Source: Cloeon dipterum (taxonomy: Eukaryota; Arthropoda; Insecta; Ephemeroptera; Baetidae). From it: 64,000 nucleotides of DNA. The position numbers and the translations under genes are program-made. Every line of letters starts with the position of its first letter. Position 1 is the first letter of the stretch. A model generated the notes under the pieces. It worked only from the letters and a program-made list of their open reading frames with translations, was not told the origin of the DNA and ran no database searches. Of the stretch, positions 10,430-31,200 are shown piece after piece. The stretch spans positions 21,011,883 through 21,075,882 of the forward strand of contig NC_088789.1 in the NCBI RefSeq assembly GCF_949628265.1. The letters are read 5' to 3'.

Positions 10430-12214
10430 TTTTTCAAGTCTAAGACTGTTCAACGAAACTATGTATAGGTTTGTGCACGAAATAAATTCACTTGTATAAT
10501 GCGATGTTTTTAACTGATTAAACATTTGATATCCAAAATAGAACTTGGTCACGAAATATTATGTCATGCCACTTTCAATGGTTGTGTCCTATTTTATGTA
10601 TACATCAGCGGGGTCCAGATTCGTGCGACGCGCAGATATGGCGTCCGGTGGAGTATGGTGCGTAATTTCGGTCACGTGAAAATGCGCGAAAAGAACCAAG
10701 TTTTGGTCAATATTGTGACATAATTTTTTGCATTACTAATTGTATCTTTTGGATCGTAAAAACAAACTCTTGACACTCGTACGGCAATCCAAAGAGAGCT
10801 TTTTGCTCCCCACATTCAGACGTCATCTTGGATCTGCGCAGTGAGAACCAATTTTATCGCACATCTGGCCCCCGCTGGTATACATGTTATTAAATGAGAT
10901 ATAGGCATAAATGAGTATGGAGATTTATTCTATTTAATTTCCTGAACGAAACTGTAACTACCAAAGTGTTTAATCCGTTTTATTTTTATTTAGATAGTAG
11001 TTCCATGTTGGGTAGATATAATTGACACCAGACACCTGTTGCAAACACTGAAGGCATTTTGGTAGAAGTCCATTTTTGTGGTTTTTTTAGTTCACAAAAA
11101 ATATTTGTATAAATTTAAGATCTGCCAATAAATAAAAATAAAATAATTAAAAATCAAACTGAAAGGACCTCAGAGTTTACACACCGAAAATGACAAATAT
11201 GTAGTAATACAAAAACAGTTAGGTGGTAAAATACCTCTCGTGAATGAGGGTGTGTGTATGTGTTCCAAGCGAAGCGGAGAGGTCAATCGTGGAACTTGAA
11301 GAAAATCGAGGCAGTGCGTGGTTTTCCGGTTGAAAAAACCAAAAGCAGGAATTTTGCGGTATCCTGCGCTTAAGGGTTGAATCGGCGAATGGAACAAAAC
11401 GAAGTCTGGGGACACCAAAAATGATGGGTTGGAATATAAACAAATACTCGCAAACACCAGCCACTAGCACCAGTAAGATGCACCAGTGGTCGGTGTTGTT
11501 GTGTGGCGGTGACTTGAAAAAAGTAAGACTGGTGTTTCTTCATGGAAAATAAATTAACTGAAGACGAAAATTCACATTTTGTTTATAAAAAATCACTTAT
11601 AAGTCAAAAACCTCCTTTTACATACATAATTAGGCAAATATTATTCAAATTTTGAATATTTTTCCGTTTCCCCATACTATAAACCGGTAAGTTTGAGTTC
11701 ATCATGGAGCTCTCCAGAGGAGCTCTTTGTTAGTGGTGACGAGCGGAAGGATTTGCTGCGTGCGCACCCGCAAACACCAGCTAGTTGTTATCGTGGCGGA
11801 TGTTACGTATATCTGGCTGCCAAGTGTGATTCTGTAGTGCGTACGAATGGTCAACAGCCTCAGTCGACCACTCGGCGTCCGAAGCGTTTGTTTTGTTTTC
11901 GGCTGACGATGCGCTGAGTGCCGAGAAACGCAGCGGCCGAAACCGAGAGAGACCCCGCTTTCGTGCCAGAGGGAATGGAGGCCGCTGGCTTGCTTTGCTG
12001 AGTGAGCCCGCTGCACTCGAATACAAAGACAGACACACACATACACACACACACACACACGAACTTATTCTCGAGGCGCAGTGTGGTGTGCACGGCCCAC
12101 CTGGTTCGTGAGTGCGGTTCGTCGCGAGTGCCTGCCGTCGCGGCCGTATGTCCGCCACCGAATGAGGTGACTTGGGCCTGACTAGGACTGTTCCGCATCC
12201 ACATCAGCAGCACG
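10430..12214. other. Intergenic region with GC-rich 5' end of GckIII
   Basis: The first part (to about 11680) is AT-rich with no supported gene. From about 11690 to 12214 the DNA is CpG- and GC-rich, holds a CA repeat, and probably contains the GckIII promoter and 5' UTR. Several long frames on both strands overlap here, as expected from GC content, and none looks like protein. Confidence 0.45.
12032..12060. repeat. CA dinucleotide microsatellite
   Basis: Near-perfect (CA)n with one T interruption. Confidence 0.95.
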
Positions 12215-20180
<7,966 letters not shown>

Positions 20181-20409
20181 GCTATGGCATCACGTTGCAT
20201 TAAACAGTTTTATATAAACTAAATTATAAAAAAAAATCAGAATAATATATATCTATCATTACTTTCTTCTGCTAAGAAAGCAAGTTGTATAATTTGTGTG
20301 CAAACATTTTGTTACTCTTGTTTCAAATCATTAAAATAACTAAATTGAACTTACAGGGTTTCATTTCATGGACACAAATTGACTCTGGTAATATATAGAG
20401 TAAAAATAA

Positions 20410-20415
20410 TTTATT
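20410..20415 (-). terminator. Candidate polyadenylation signal of ATG4
   Basis: AATAAA on the minus strand, 62 nt after the ATG4 stop. The GckIII stop is only 297 bp from the ATG4 stop, so the convergent 3' UTRs are tightly packed. Confidence 0.55.
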
Positions 20416-20476
20416 GAAATTTTTCATTGGAAACATTGTGATTATATTATACCCACGACAACGCCGAACCAAAACT

Positions 20477-22083
20477 TCATCCCAGCATTTCAAACTCATC
20501 GTCAGAATCTCCTTCATCAACTGAAATTAATTAGAAATTTTTCAGCCTGAGGTTTTAGATTAATTAATCTGTTACCTTGATTGAAGAAGTTATTTGAATC
20601 TTCCATGGCTTTCATTGTACTCAATGAAAGATCATGAGGCCTCTCAGAGCAAATCACAAAAAGTGGTTGTTTTTCATTTACCACCAAATTATCGTGCAAG
20701 AGCTGACACAGCTTGTCCAAATCACTCTCTGTTGCGCAGAAGAAGCACTGCATACACAATTTTCATTAGAACACCCATTTTAAAGGGAAAAAATCGTTCT
20801 CACAATCGCCATTGAAGGGTCAAGGTCCAAAATTGGAGACCGCGTAGCAAACTGGCAATGGAAGGACATGTCATCCTCTTTGCTGCACTCCTTGGTTACC
20901 CTCACAGCTTGTTGCGTCTTGTGCGGATCCAGGCAGATCAGGTCGTTCCCTGGAAAATAAATTAAGTGTCTCTCTGAAAACTGAAATTACTAATGCAATT
21001 AAGTGCATACCGACGCAGCCAATGAAATACATGGCGTGGTTTGGCTTCCCACCTATCACGCCCAGCGATTGAGGGAATGAAAAGCACTTCTGAAATCATC
21101 ATCGAGTCAGATAAATTGTTAAGCACTGACAGCAGCATCTTACTTTGATGCTCTCTGCATAGATCGGATTGATTTCACTTAAACCTAGGCGTAATGGCAG
21201 GAAGAGCAGCAGCGGGCTCCACTTGTTTTGCTTTAAACACAGTCGCTCTACAAATAGCACAAATTAAAACAACTGTCCTTGATCACAGAAAATTGGCCGT
21301 ACTTAAATCTCCTATCACTAAAGTATTGTCCAGCGCGACGTGAACTTCAAGAGAGCTCCACTGGTCGTAAGGAGAGAGTTTCCTGCAGGAAATTTGTATT
21401 AAACTTTGAACTGGCTGAAAATTTAACTCCTTACTTGATGACTTGAGCTACGGTGTTAGGTCCAAACCACTGACCCACCTCTTTGTTTTCCGAGGAGGCT
21501 CCCATAAGGGCGATTTGGTGTATCGAGTAGTTCGCTGATTTGTTGTCCTCAAACATGCTCAAAATTGAAATGTATTTTTGGTTTCTTTGTTCGTGATCCC
21601 ACCTCCAGTCCCTGCCTAAGAAATTTTCAGGTTTAAGTTAGGAAAAGACTTAATTTATTTAAATACAAACCTAGATGCATGAAGAGTAGGGCCTGTCCAA
21701 TCACCATCTGGCCGCATCTGAGCATGCAGCCCCATCCTCTGTCAGTTGTGATTCCAGAATCACCAATGGGAACAAATCCTTTTCTGTAGGTGAACCATAA
21801 TCTCGAAGTGATATCCTTCCGTATAGCTGCCAGTTCTGCAATTCATAAAAACCAAAAATCATTCAATTAGTATTCAAACTGTCCTTGGAAATTGATTAAC
21901 AAGGTTTAGAAAATTATTTTTTTTTAAAATATTACCTTTGTTTGCATCGTATTTCTTTCCCAGTATCCAGACAGGATCCGAGGTGCAAGGAATGTCATCC
22001 GGTTCGCATTGCAGAGACTCGTGGGTCAGGTAAGCATCAAAAAGCATGTCCATGCCTAGACATTTATATACGACGTTTCCCAT
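20477..22083 (-). CDS. Atg4: Autophagy cysteine protease ATG4
   Basis: ATG4 (peptidase family C54) trims pro-ATG8 to expose its glycine and also removes ATG8 from lipid. Nine minus-strand exons give 372 residues: 22083-21936, 21835-21671, 21615-21435, 21382-21303, 21247-21144, 21089-21011, 20949-20804, 20747-20576 and 20520-20477. DPVWILGKKY is followed by RLWFTYRKGF and DRGWGCMLRCGQM with catalytic Cys86. HLGRDWRW, FGPNTVAQVIKK, WSSLEVHVALDNT and QSLGVIGGKPNHAMYFIG follow, then LDPH with catalytic Asp260 and His262. The acidic C-terminus ends DSDDEFEMLG, in which FEML fits an LC3-interacting (LIR) motif, as FEIL does in human ATG4B. No AG acceptor lies between the start codon and the MITE upstream, so the 5' UTR either is under 26 nt or runs into the element. 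Confidence 0.96.
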
Positions 22084-22116
22084 TTTGAATCACAATTAGT
22101 AAAAAATCGTTTCAAT

Positions 22117-22508
22117 CAGGGTTCCGAATTTTCCCCACCCGGATAAAACCCACCCGGGTTTTATTGGGTTTAACCAGGCTAAAAAACCCAATAAAACCCA
22201 CTATTTTACCCAAGGCTCCAATATTTTTAGTATCAAAAATAAAAAAAATGCTGGAAAATAAAAAAAAATTGTTTTTTGGCTGTTTTTTTAACGCTGAAAA
22301 GGTAGTGCTGCATTTTTGCACATTGAAAAATTGGCAAGTCCCGGGCCATGAGGATTAAATTTCTTCGTCTCTTGAAAAAAAGCAGTGAATAGCAAATTTT
22401 AAAAAACCCAGAAAAACCCAAAAAACCCCAAAAAAACCCATATTACCCCCCAATAAAACCCAGGTGGGTCGGGCAAAATGTAAAAAACCCGGGTTTTTCG
22501 GAACCCTG
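22117..22508. mobile_element. Non-autonomous hAT-like MITE with 8-bp target duplications
   Basis: A 392-bp element whose ends are inverted copies of CAGGGTTCCGAA. It is flanked on both sides by the identical 8-bp sequence GTTTCAAT (22109-22116 and 22509-22516). CAGGG ends and an 8-bp target duplication are the hallmarks of hAT transposons. The interior is full of AAACCC/GGGTTT repeats, typical of subterminal transposase-binding sites, and has no coding capacity, so it depends on an autonomous partner elsewhere. Intact ends and identical duplications point to a fairly recent insertion. Confidence 0.88.
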
Positions 22509-22516
22509 GTTTCAAT

Positions 22517-23845
22517 CTAGTTAGGAATATATGGGAACTCAGGCTTTCCGCTCACTTATAATGTTATTGCCCTATTCTAGCGAATAGTGTGAGTCTTCCG
22601 TAATGTAATTAAATCTCGTTAGGATTTTGTAACTAGGAAAATGTTTCTTAATTTTAAAATCAGTTTACAAATTCAACACGAGCACTTCAGGATGTACGTA
22701 ATATTTTACTGTATATATTTACATTGAAAATTAATAATAGAATGTTTGTGAAACACGATTGTAAACTTAAGTAAGAAGAATGCAGATGATAATTAAGAAA
22801 AAAATACATTTCCAGCGCTTTAAAAATGTATTTACGTGTATGTGTTTTGGCGATCTTCAGAGCCTTAAATTTCAGATACTGACTACCACAATAATGATAT
22901 TTCAGTTCTTTATATTGACAAATTAATAGATGTTATATGCCAAGCAAAAATAAAAAAATATTTATTGTTACTGGTGACTACATAATGTAATCATAGACTG
23001 TGGACCCAAAAGAAATTCTGAGCTTTTACCAATTTTGCAGGCTTCGTAGAGCAAACAGAATGGATAAACAGTTGTTTTCCATTGCCCGATAAGGTACTCG
23101 TCGCTGAATTTTGTGAAGATACGAAACATCATAAATCTATATTGTCATGGCATTAGACAATCAAACACTGGTCTATGTTTAGATATTCGAGATATTTTCA
23201 TGATTTTTAGGAAATGGTGAAAGATGTTATTGTCGTCAAGTGGCGCTGCTCTGGTTTGTTTGTTTAATATCAAGTGTGACGCACTAAACTTCCTCAGCTG
23301 TCACACCAAATTAACCAAATTTTATTGTTGACAGATCAAACTTACCTGCGCTCAATGATATACTGGTTGCTTTCCGGAATTACAGGCACCGACCCTCAGC
23401 TTGAGGAAATTTCATGAGTGTTTCCTTTTGTTTTTATTTACATGCAACATATGATTGCACGCAGCTGCAGCGCAGAACCAAATGATTGCGAAATGCTGCT
23501 GGAATGGAACTTGATTCGTATATTAAACACCACTGCTGCCAACATGAAGTGGTACAACATTCTAATGCAGTTTTTCTAGGTTTTGTTGGCAGAATTGTTT
23601 GACTGCATCGTTAAAATAGGTTTGGCTACACCTTACAAAACAAAACGGAGGTGTATCCAAAACCCCACCATCTGACTGTTTTGCCGCCTTAAATAATTTA
23701 AATTACAGAGAGTTTTTAGCCTTTAGCGGGTATTGCGCGGCTGTCGAGTAACGAAAATTCGTCAATAATTTCCAACCTCTCTAGAAAAAGCAAAATTACC
23801 TGACTGCATATTTCCTCGCAATTTAAATCTATTCAGCAAGAAGAA
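22517..23845. other. Intergenic region between ATG4 (-) and GCP2 (+)
   Basis: About 1.3 kb of AT-rich DNA between a divergent gene pair, so it should hold the GCP2 promoter and perhaps displaced ATG4 promoter sequence. No gene or TATA box is convincing. Confidence 0.5.
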
Positions 23846-26800
23846 ATGGCAGAATTTAGAAATCTTCAACTCACCTCTGAACTAGCACAGTCTTTAGGGT
23901 ATTATTATTTGTTTTGAGTTCACTGCATTGTCTAAGTTTTTCTAAACTTACTATTGTCAACAGGATATCAGATCAAATATGTGAGGACGCATTAAACAAA
24001 TCCTATGTGCTCGGTAAGAAGATACTTTCGACAAGCTCGGCGAAGCAAGACCACTTGAATAAACTGAAAGAGCAGAGCGCAGACCCCAAAGCATTCTCTC
24101 AAAAGTATCTTGAGGTCAAATCCAAAAGGTGAGACGGGAAAATTTAAACAAAAATGTTACCTACGTAATTCTAAAATGTGCTTGCAGTTCTGACATACTG
24201 GGTTCATACGTCGAATTGCTGTCCTGTATTTCGGATGACAAGAGAGTTAAGAAAATGCTGAAATTGTGCCAACAAGAGGAGGTAGTTGCCAATGGCAATG
24301 GGCAGCAAGTTATAAGTGTTTCTACAGAAGGGCTTTCCCAGGTTTGGTTTATCTAAAAATTAATCTGTTAATTTAACACATCTCCTAATCAGGTGAAAAA
24401 TAAGCTGAAAGCTATCACCAAGGAGTTTGAGCGCCCCTCGCACGAAAACCAATTCTCAAATGAAAGCCATGGCGTGCTTAAAAGGACAAATGGAACCATC
24501 GTGGAGCTGCCTTCGTTTCCAGAGTGGTTTCAGACACATCCTTACATGACCAATGACTTTTCCTGCGACTCCGACAAAGGTGGATCGCCGCTAACTCTAG
24601 GTATGAGAAAAGTTACCACTGCTCACAAAGCTAATGCAGCAAACGCAGTCAAGGTGCCAGTGCCATCACAGGAGCAAGCCATCGTGGCTGACTTGATCAA
24701 CTGTCTCTCTGGTGTTGATGGTCAGCACATCGTCGCTGTTCCGCTGGAGGATCCCTACGCCAGGAGGGAATTTAGATTTGCTGTTGGAATGGGTATTTGA
24801 TTTTGAAACGTTTTACGGTAGATATTTGATTTTGTTATTTGGTTTGCAGATAAGTCTCTGAAAGAGCTAGCCATCAAAGTGCTGGAACTTGCCAGCCTTT
24901 ATTCAACAGTGGTGCGTTTCGTCGAGCAGAAAACTGAGTTTCACTTTGGAAGAGTTAATAATTCTTTGGCGGCGGCAATGGATGAATACATCATTGATTA
25001 TCTGGTGCGAAACTGACCATTTTTTCTTTGGAATGAACCCAACTAGAGATTAAATTTGCAGGCTTTCGTCGCTCAGAACGAATCTCAGCTCCACTCTGGC
25101 AATTTTGGGATACAAAAGTTAGTCTTCAACTGCGAGTCGATGACTCAACTCTTCAGAATACTGGCCCACACGTCCCAAACTGTGAATAATGTGAGATTTC
25201 TGTGCTGAGATCCAATTTTCCATTTGATAAAACAAATTCATTGCAGAACGATGCCAGGGGAGGGAGGGTCTTGACGCTACTCCACCAAATTACCCTGAGC
25301 ATGGCTGGCGACAAAAGCGCTCGTGACATCTGCTTCAACCTCACTCAAAAGGCCAGCAAGCGATATTTGGAAAGTCTGGACGAATGGTTGCTCAAGGGGG
25401 TGATCAACGACCCTTTCGATGAGGTAAGACATAAGGGTGTGTCGGATTTTAAATTAATTTTGCCATTTAGTTTATGGTCGAAGACAACCAGGTTGAAACT
25501 GAAGGTGAATTGAGCACTGAAAATTGCGACGGCTACTGGGAAAAGCGGTACACCATCCGCAAAGACAGGGTTCCGTTGTTCATAGCAGATTTCGCCGAGA
25601 AAATATTGAGGACAGGAAAATACCTCAACGTCATGCAGCAGTGTGGTAAGTTTTGTCTCTAAAATCAAATGCAAACAATGCTATTCCAAATTCAATAGGT
25701 AAAAGAATTTACTCGCCACAAAAGTCGCGAACGGAATACACACTGCATGGCGGCAAATGTGAAGAGGTGATTGAAGAGGCGTACCAGTTCTCCAGCAAGA
25801 TGCTATTAGAACTTTTGTTGCATGACTATGATCTCATTGGAAGGCTCAAGTAAACGTTTTCCTGTAAAACCTTTCAGAATGTAACTAAATAGAATCGTAT
25901 CTCAGGTGGATGAAAAAGTTCTTCCTGTTGGAGCAAGGCGATTTCGTGTCGCGCTGTATGGACTTGTGCGACGAGACGCTGAGGAAGCCTGTCATGGATC
26001 TGGAGCCGACGAGGCTCGACTTTTTGTTCGGCTTGGTCCTTCGCACCTCCAACGTGGATACCTTGTACCTGGAAGATTTGCACACGACGCTGATCACTTG
26101 CTCCCTACCCGACCAAATCCGCAAAATTGTTTACGTCTCAAACACTGACAGTAATTTTAAATCACTAGCTCTTTTCACAATGCCTAATGCAATTTACCAG
26201 ACTCATTCCAATCTGATGAACTGGAGGACAAGGAACTCACCGGCTACGAAAGCTTCGCATTTTCCGCTGATGTCAAGTGGCCTCTCTCTCTAGTGATCAA
26301 CAGTCACGACCATTCCAGATACCAAATGATTTTCCGACACCTGTTTTTCATCAAATACGTTGAACGGTCCCTCTGCCAGTGAGTTGATGGTTGTTTTTTA
26401 GGGTTTGCAAAGTCTATGTTTGTCTGGTTTTAACATGGTTGGTGTTTTCCAGAAAAAAAGCAAATTTAATTTAGTAGTGATAAATATTTAGTCGAATTCC
26501 TGGAAAAATACTGATGAAATGGGAAAAAATCTTTTTCAAGTAAAATGTTATTAATATTTATTATTCCATAATTATCTGGAATCTAGACATGAAAACGGCT
26601 TGCACGTGATAACCTATTTTAATATCAATTATGCAATGTTTTGTAATTTGGTTAAAATTAACTATCCATATATTCAAATAAATTAATAAAATCTATTTGT
26701 CAAAATAGTCCATCTTCTAATTAAGTTGCTTAAATGAATTTTTAGGGTTTGGAACTCAAACAAAGTCGCTCGACGGTTCTCGCCAAGGGAATCGCCGCTG

Positions 26801-27601
26801 TACCGGCCTGCCTTTTCACTGCGTCAGAGGATGTTGAATTTCGTGCGGGACCTGGAGTACTACATGACCAGCGAGGTCATCGAGCCAAACTGGCACATTT
26901 TCATGGAGAAGATGAAGAAAGTGAGCAGCGTCGATGATGTCCTCACTTACCACACGGACTTCATCGACCAGTGCCAGCGCGAGTGCATGCTGATGGTGCT
27001 GGAACTGCTGCAGCCGCTCAGAGAGCTTCTCGACTGCATCATGGACTTCTGCAAGTTCATCCTGGTATGTGGCGTTTTCACTTGTGTGGCTGCTTGGCTT
27101 TGACACTTCACCGCTAACCCTATTTCACTGACTTTTCTTCACATGCTGCTATCAGCACGTTCGGAATTACTTTGTGGAGGCAGAGTTAGAACTCACTGAA
27201 TCTTTTGATGCAAGCGAGGTACTTGTTACACATATTTCAGGCTTCTCAGTGTTTTTCTTAGTGCATGCTTCTTACAGTTTAGAACGGGTTGTTTAGTTTT
27301 CAATTTTGCAGTGTACTGAACTGCGAGGTGAAGAGTCCGAGGAAAGCTGGACCAGTTTCTCCGGAGAGGTCGAAAAGCACAGCAAAAAGTTTCACTCGCT
27401 CTTATTCCAATTCCTTGATCTTGTTGGATCACTGGAAAGAGACACAGCTCACGCTAGACTGTTGCTTCGGTAAATAAATTTAATTCAATTTAATTTTATA
27501 TTTTATCTCTTTTTTGTCATTGCAGGATGGATTTCAACTCTTTCTACAGTACTCAGAGAAAGGGCTTGCGGAATGTCTCAGAATTGTCCACTACTGGATG
27601 A
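23846..27601 (+). CDS. Grip84: Gamma-tubulin complex component 2 (GCP2/Grip84)
   Basis: GCP2 is a core subunit of the gamma-tubulin small complex, which nucleates microtubules at centrosomes. Fifteen exons give 865 residues: 23846-23898, 23964-24128, 24188-24341, 24393-24792, 24850-25004, 25062-25190, 25247-25423, 25471-25645, 25699-25849, 25906-26150, 26201-26378, 26746-27064, 27156-27218, 27312-27469 and 27526-27601. The N-terminal third is poorly conserved. The GRIP1 region starts near residue 216 (EQAIVADLINCLSGVDGQHI) and includes GRVLTLLHQ, ARDICFNLTQKAS, DPFDEFMVED and YWEKRYTIRKDRVP. The GRIP2 region (about 520 onward) includes MKKFFLLEQGDFVSRCMDL, WPLSLVIN, RYQMIFRHLFFIKYVERSLC, LRQRMLNFVRDLEYYM and DDVLTYHTDF. 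These match GCP2 rather than GCP3. Length is normal for the family. Most introns are 50-66 bp. Confidence 0.95.
26379..26745 (+). other. Longest GCP2 intron
   Basis: 367 bp with GTGAGT donor and TTTTTAG acceptor. AT-rich and otherwise empty. Confidence 0.85.
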
Positions 27602-27695
27602 TACATATCATAAATTCCATGATGTAAATTTATATAAATATTAACTCTGAAACAGAAACGTTTAGTGCCAAACAAAAAATAACTCAAAATTGTAA

Positions 27696-27701
27696 AATAA
27701 A
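27696..27701 (+). terminator. Candidate polyadenylation signal of GCP2
   Basis: AATAAA 95 nt after the stop codon. Confidence 0.6.
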
Positions 27702-28295
27702 AATAATTAATTGTTAAATCACGTAATAAGACGATCTTTCAATAGAGTTCGCTGATTGAAATATTTCCCGCATGAATGGAATGCAACACAGGTTATTTGT
27801 ATCATAATTTGTAATTCTATTATCATAACATTATAGTAAATTTAAAATTAACGATAGGATAATCTGGTCATGAATGCAAGAAGATCATAATACTGAAAAA
27901 CTAAACTAAAACGCTCAGCGGCTGTTTCAGCCTCAAGCAGGTCTCATAACAGCATTTTAATTCCAATACAAAATTTCACACTAGTTCAGCTGTATCAGCG
28001 TTAATTTTAAATTATACAAATTTTAATCCGCTTGTTTTTATCTGTTTAAAATTTATTTAAGCCATTTTTCATAATAACGAAAATAATTTTTTGAACACTG
28101 TTAATTTATCTTCTCCCCGAACCCAAAAAAGGCCCGGGGAATTAATAAACATTCTATGCCCATCAAACATCATTATGCAAATTAAAGGGAAAAATCAGCG
28201 CGCGCTTTGCTTCAAATTTAATTCTTAAGGAGACGGTTGACGCCCCTTTTCGACGAAGACGTGCTGCCAGCTGAGTGTATGATGATAGAGACGTG
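27702..28295. promoter_or_regulatory. Intergenic region holding the AIFM1 promoter
   Basis: AT-rich DNA with a more mixed final 150 bp before the AIFM1 start codon at 28296. No TATA box or other named element is clear. Confidence 0.4.
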
Positions 28296-31200
28296 ATGGT
28301 TGTAGGGGGTCAGATTTTTCAATTTGGGCGAGCCCTGGCCCGCACCAAAGAGTGCATAAGGATTTTCAACCTTAGAAAATATGACAGAGGTTAGTATTTA
28401 GTCAGGTGTCCCGAATTTAGCTATGTTGATTGTCGGAAATGGCAAGTAAACAGAGCCGGCACCACACTGTTCGTGCAGTAATTTGTGGATTCACACAAAC
28501 CGACCCTGACCTTGCTCTTGACTCTGGTGTTATATTATTGCAGGCTACCTTCCTGCTGTGCGCCTTTACGCATCCTCGAGTTCTGGCGGAGGAAAACAGG
28601 ACAAATCGGGCTCAAGTGAGGGCAGCAGCACAGCTAAAATTATTGCTGGCGTTGCCGTTACAGCTGCAACCGCTGCACTGGTAAAATATTGGCAAAATTA
28701 TAAATTCTCATATCAGTTCATACCCATTTAATGAGGAATGTTTTATTTTATAAAACCTTCATTATTCAGGTTTACAAATCTGGCATATTTGAACCCTCTG
28801 GGCCCGACACACCGAAAAAAGTCAGGAAAACTGCCCAGCCAAGAGGCAAGTTTGCAGGAATCCCTAAATATTATGTTTTATTTATTTTAAAACTTAAATT
28901 TCAGTGAGAACCAGACCTCCTGTGGTGAAAGTTCCTGCTGATGCAGCTAATATTCCAAGTCAAGTACCTTACTTGCTGATTGGTGGAGGCACAGCCTCAT
29001 TTGCGGCATTCCGAGCTATCAAGTCCAGAGATCCAAAGGCCAAAGTACACTCAATGCAATATTTATAAGTGGAAAATTTGGACTCGTAAATCAATTTAAG
29101 GTACTGGTTGTAACACAAGAAGGACACTTGCCCTACATGAGGCCCCCACTTTCGAAAGAACTGTGGTTCAATGATGACAAAGAAGCGACGAAAAACTTGA
29201 AGTTCAAGCAGTGGAACGGCAAGGAGAGAAGGTAATTTATTTTGAACTTTTTTTTTTCAAAAAAGACAATATTGCTAAAATCCTCTTTAGTCTGTTTTTT
29301 GAACCTGAGCAGTTCTACTGCAAGGTGGAAGAGCTGGAATCCAGGGAAAACGGAGGCGTTGCTGTCGCCTCTGGTTGGAAAGTGGAGCGCCTGGATTTGG
29401 CAGAGAAGAAGGCGATTTTGGCTGGAGGCAAGGAGATCCAATACGAAAAATGTTTGATCGCAACAGGTAAGGCTACAATTCAAGAGCTTTGAGGAAAACT
29501 CACTAATGCTAAATAGGAGGAAAGCCAAAGAGTTTGAGCGTGTTTGAGAAGGCAAGCAGCGAGGTCAAAAACAGGGTCACGCTTTTTAGAGGCATTGATG
29601 ACTTCAAGGAGCTGGATGAAGTTGCGAGCGGGGCTCAAAGCATCGTTGTCGTCGGTGGAGGATTTTTGGGCAGCGAGCTGGTCTGCGCCCTGGCGAAAAA
29701 AAGTAGCTTTTTTAACAGAAAAATTAGAGAGAATTTGACAATCTAAATTCAGGCAAAACGATGGGCAACCACCCAAAAATTATCCAAGTCTATCCTGAAA
29801 AGGGTAACATGGGCAAGGTGCTCCCTGAATATCTTAGCCAGTGGACCACAAACAAAGTGAGGCATGAAGGAGTTGAGGTCTTGCCTGAAGCATTTGTGAC
29901 TGGAGTCAGTCAGGAGAGTGGGAAGCTTGTTCTCAAGCTGAACAATGGCGAGACAGTACGTTTGCCACCATTTATTATTGATCGCATTAACAATTTAATC
30001 TTCTCGCAGATCAAGACCGACCACGCGGTGGTTGCTGTTGGTTTGGAACCCAACACGCAGCTGGCCAACACCTCTGGATTGGAGGTTCACGAAGAATTGG
30101 GTGGATTTTTGGTTAATGCAGAGCTTGAAGCTCGCTCCAACCTTTGGGTGGTTAGTAGTTATGTTCTATCACTTAGAAAGGCTAAAATTCTTGATCCACA
30201 ATCGCAATCGCTCATTTTCTTACGAAGCGCTAGTTCACCGGCTCATCTGTATCATTTTAGGCTGGTGATTGCGCTTGCTTCTTTGACATAAAGCTTGGCA
30301 GGCGCAGGGTCGAACATCACGACCACGCTGTTGTTTCTGGCAGACTTGCTGGTGAAAATATGACTGGTGCAGGTACGTCCTCTAATTTTGCTCATAAATC
30401 AAAATTTCATGAACATTATTTTAATTTATTATATTTTAAACTCAATAATTAAATAACTTCATTTATTCTTTTAAGGCTGTATCTATTCTTATATTTTGGA
30501 TTTCAAGTGTCTACTATTTGAATTTTTGCTCCAGGAAAACCGTACTGGCATCAAAGCATGTTCTGGTCAGACCTCGGCCCAGACGTAGGCTACGAAGCGA
30601 TTGGAATTGTTGACGCCACCTTGCCAACAGTTGGTGTGTTTGCGAAAGCCACAGAGGCAGACACTCCGAAAGCCGCCGTTGAGGCTTCAGGGGAGGGCGA
30701 CAGGGCGCAGGCGGAACTGGTGAGTTAGGAAATCTAAAGTAAACAGACCGTGTGAAAATAACTCGCTAATCTCTGTGTTCTTTGCTTTGTGTGCTGCTTT
30801 AGGAAGCTGAGGTAACTTGAATTCTTGTTTTTCTGCATGTTGCATTTTCATTAATATTTTAGAGACTAAAAGAAATAGAATAAGATTTATGTCCTATAAT
30901 TGAATCCTTTTTGAGAAAGTTAATTAATTTAATTTTGTTTGAACCTTTGCTCAGAACATACCATGGGCTATGTGCTCACAGGGTGCCAATAACACCAGTG
31001 GCCGCAGAGGAGCTTAAGCCCAATGTGCCATATTTTCGCCTCCCCGCACTGAGATCTTTGATTGAAACCCCAGACATGATTTATTTAAATCTAAAATTCC
31101 AAAAATCCTTCAATATTTCCACATTATCCATCTGACATAGCCATCTATTTAATTTTGTTAACCAAAGAAAAAATAATAACTCTTTTTAATCGCATAGAAT

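Noticed and set aside
10672-10679. TCACGTGA E-box (CLEAR-like) upstream of the Lys-rich protein gene
   Set aside because: A single 8-bp match. Other CACGTG cores occur at scattered sites in the window (3515, 9596, 47903, 47952), and none clusters at the ATG3 or ATG4 promoters.
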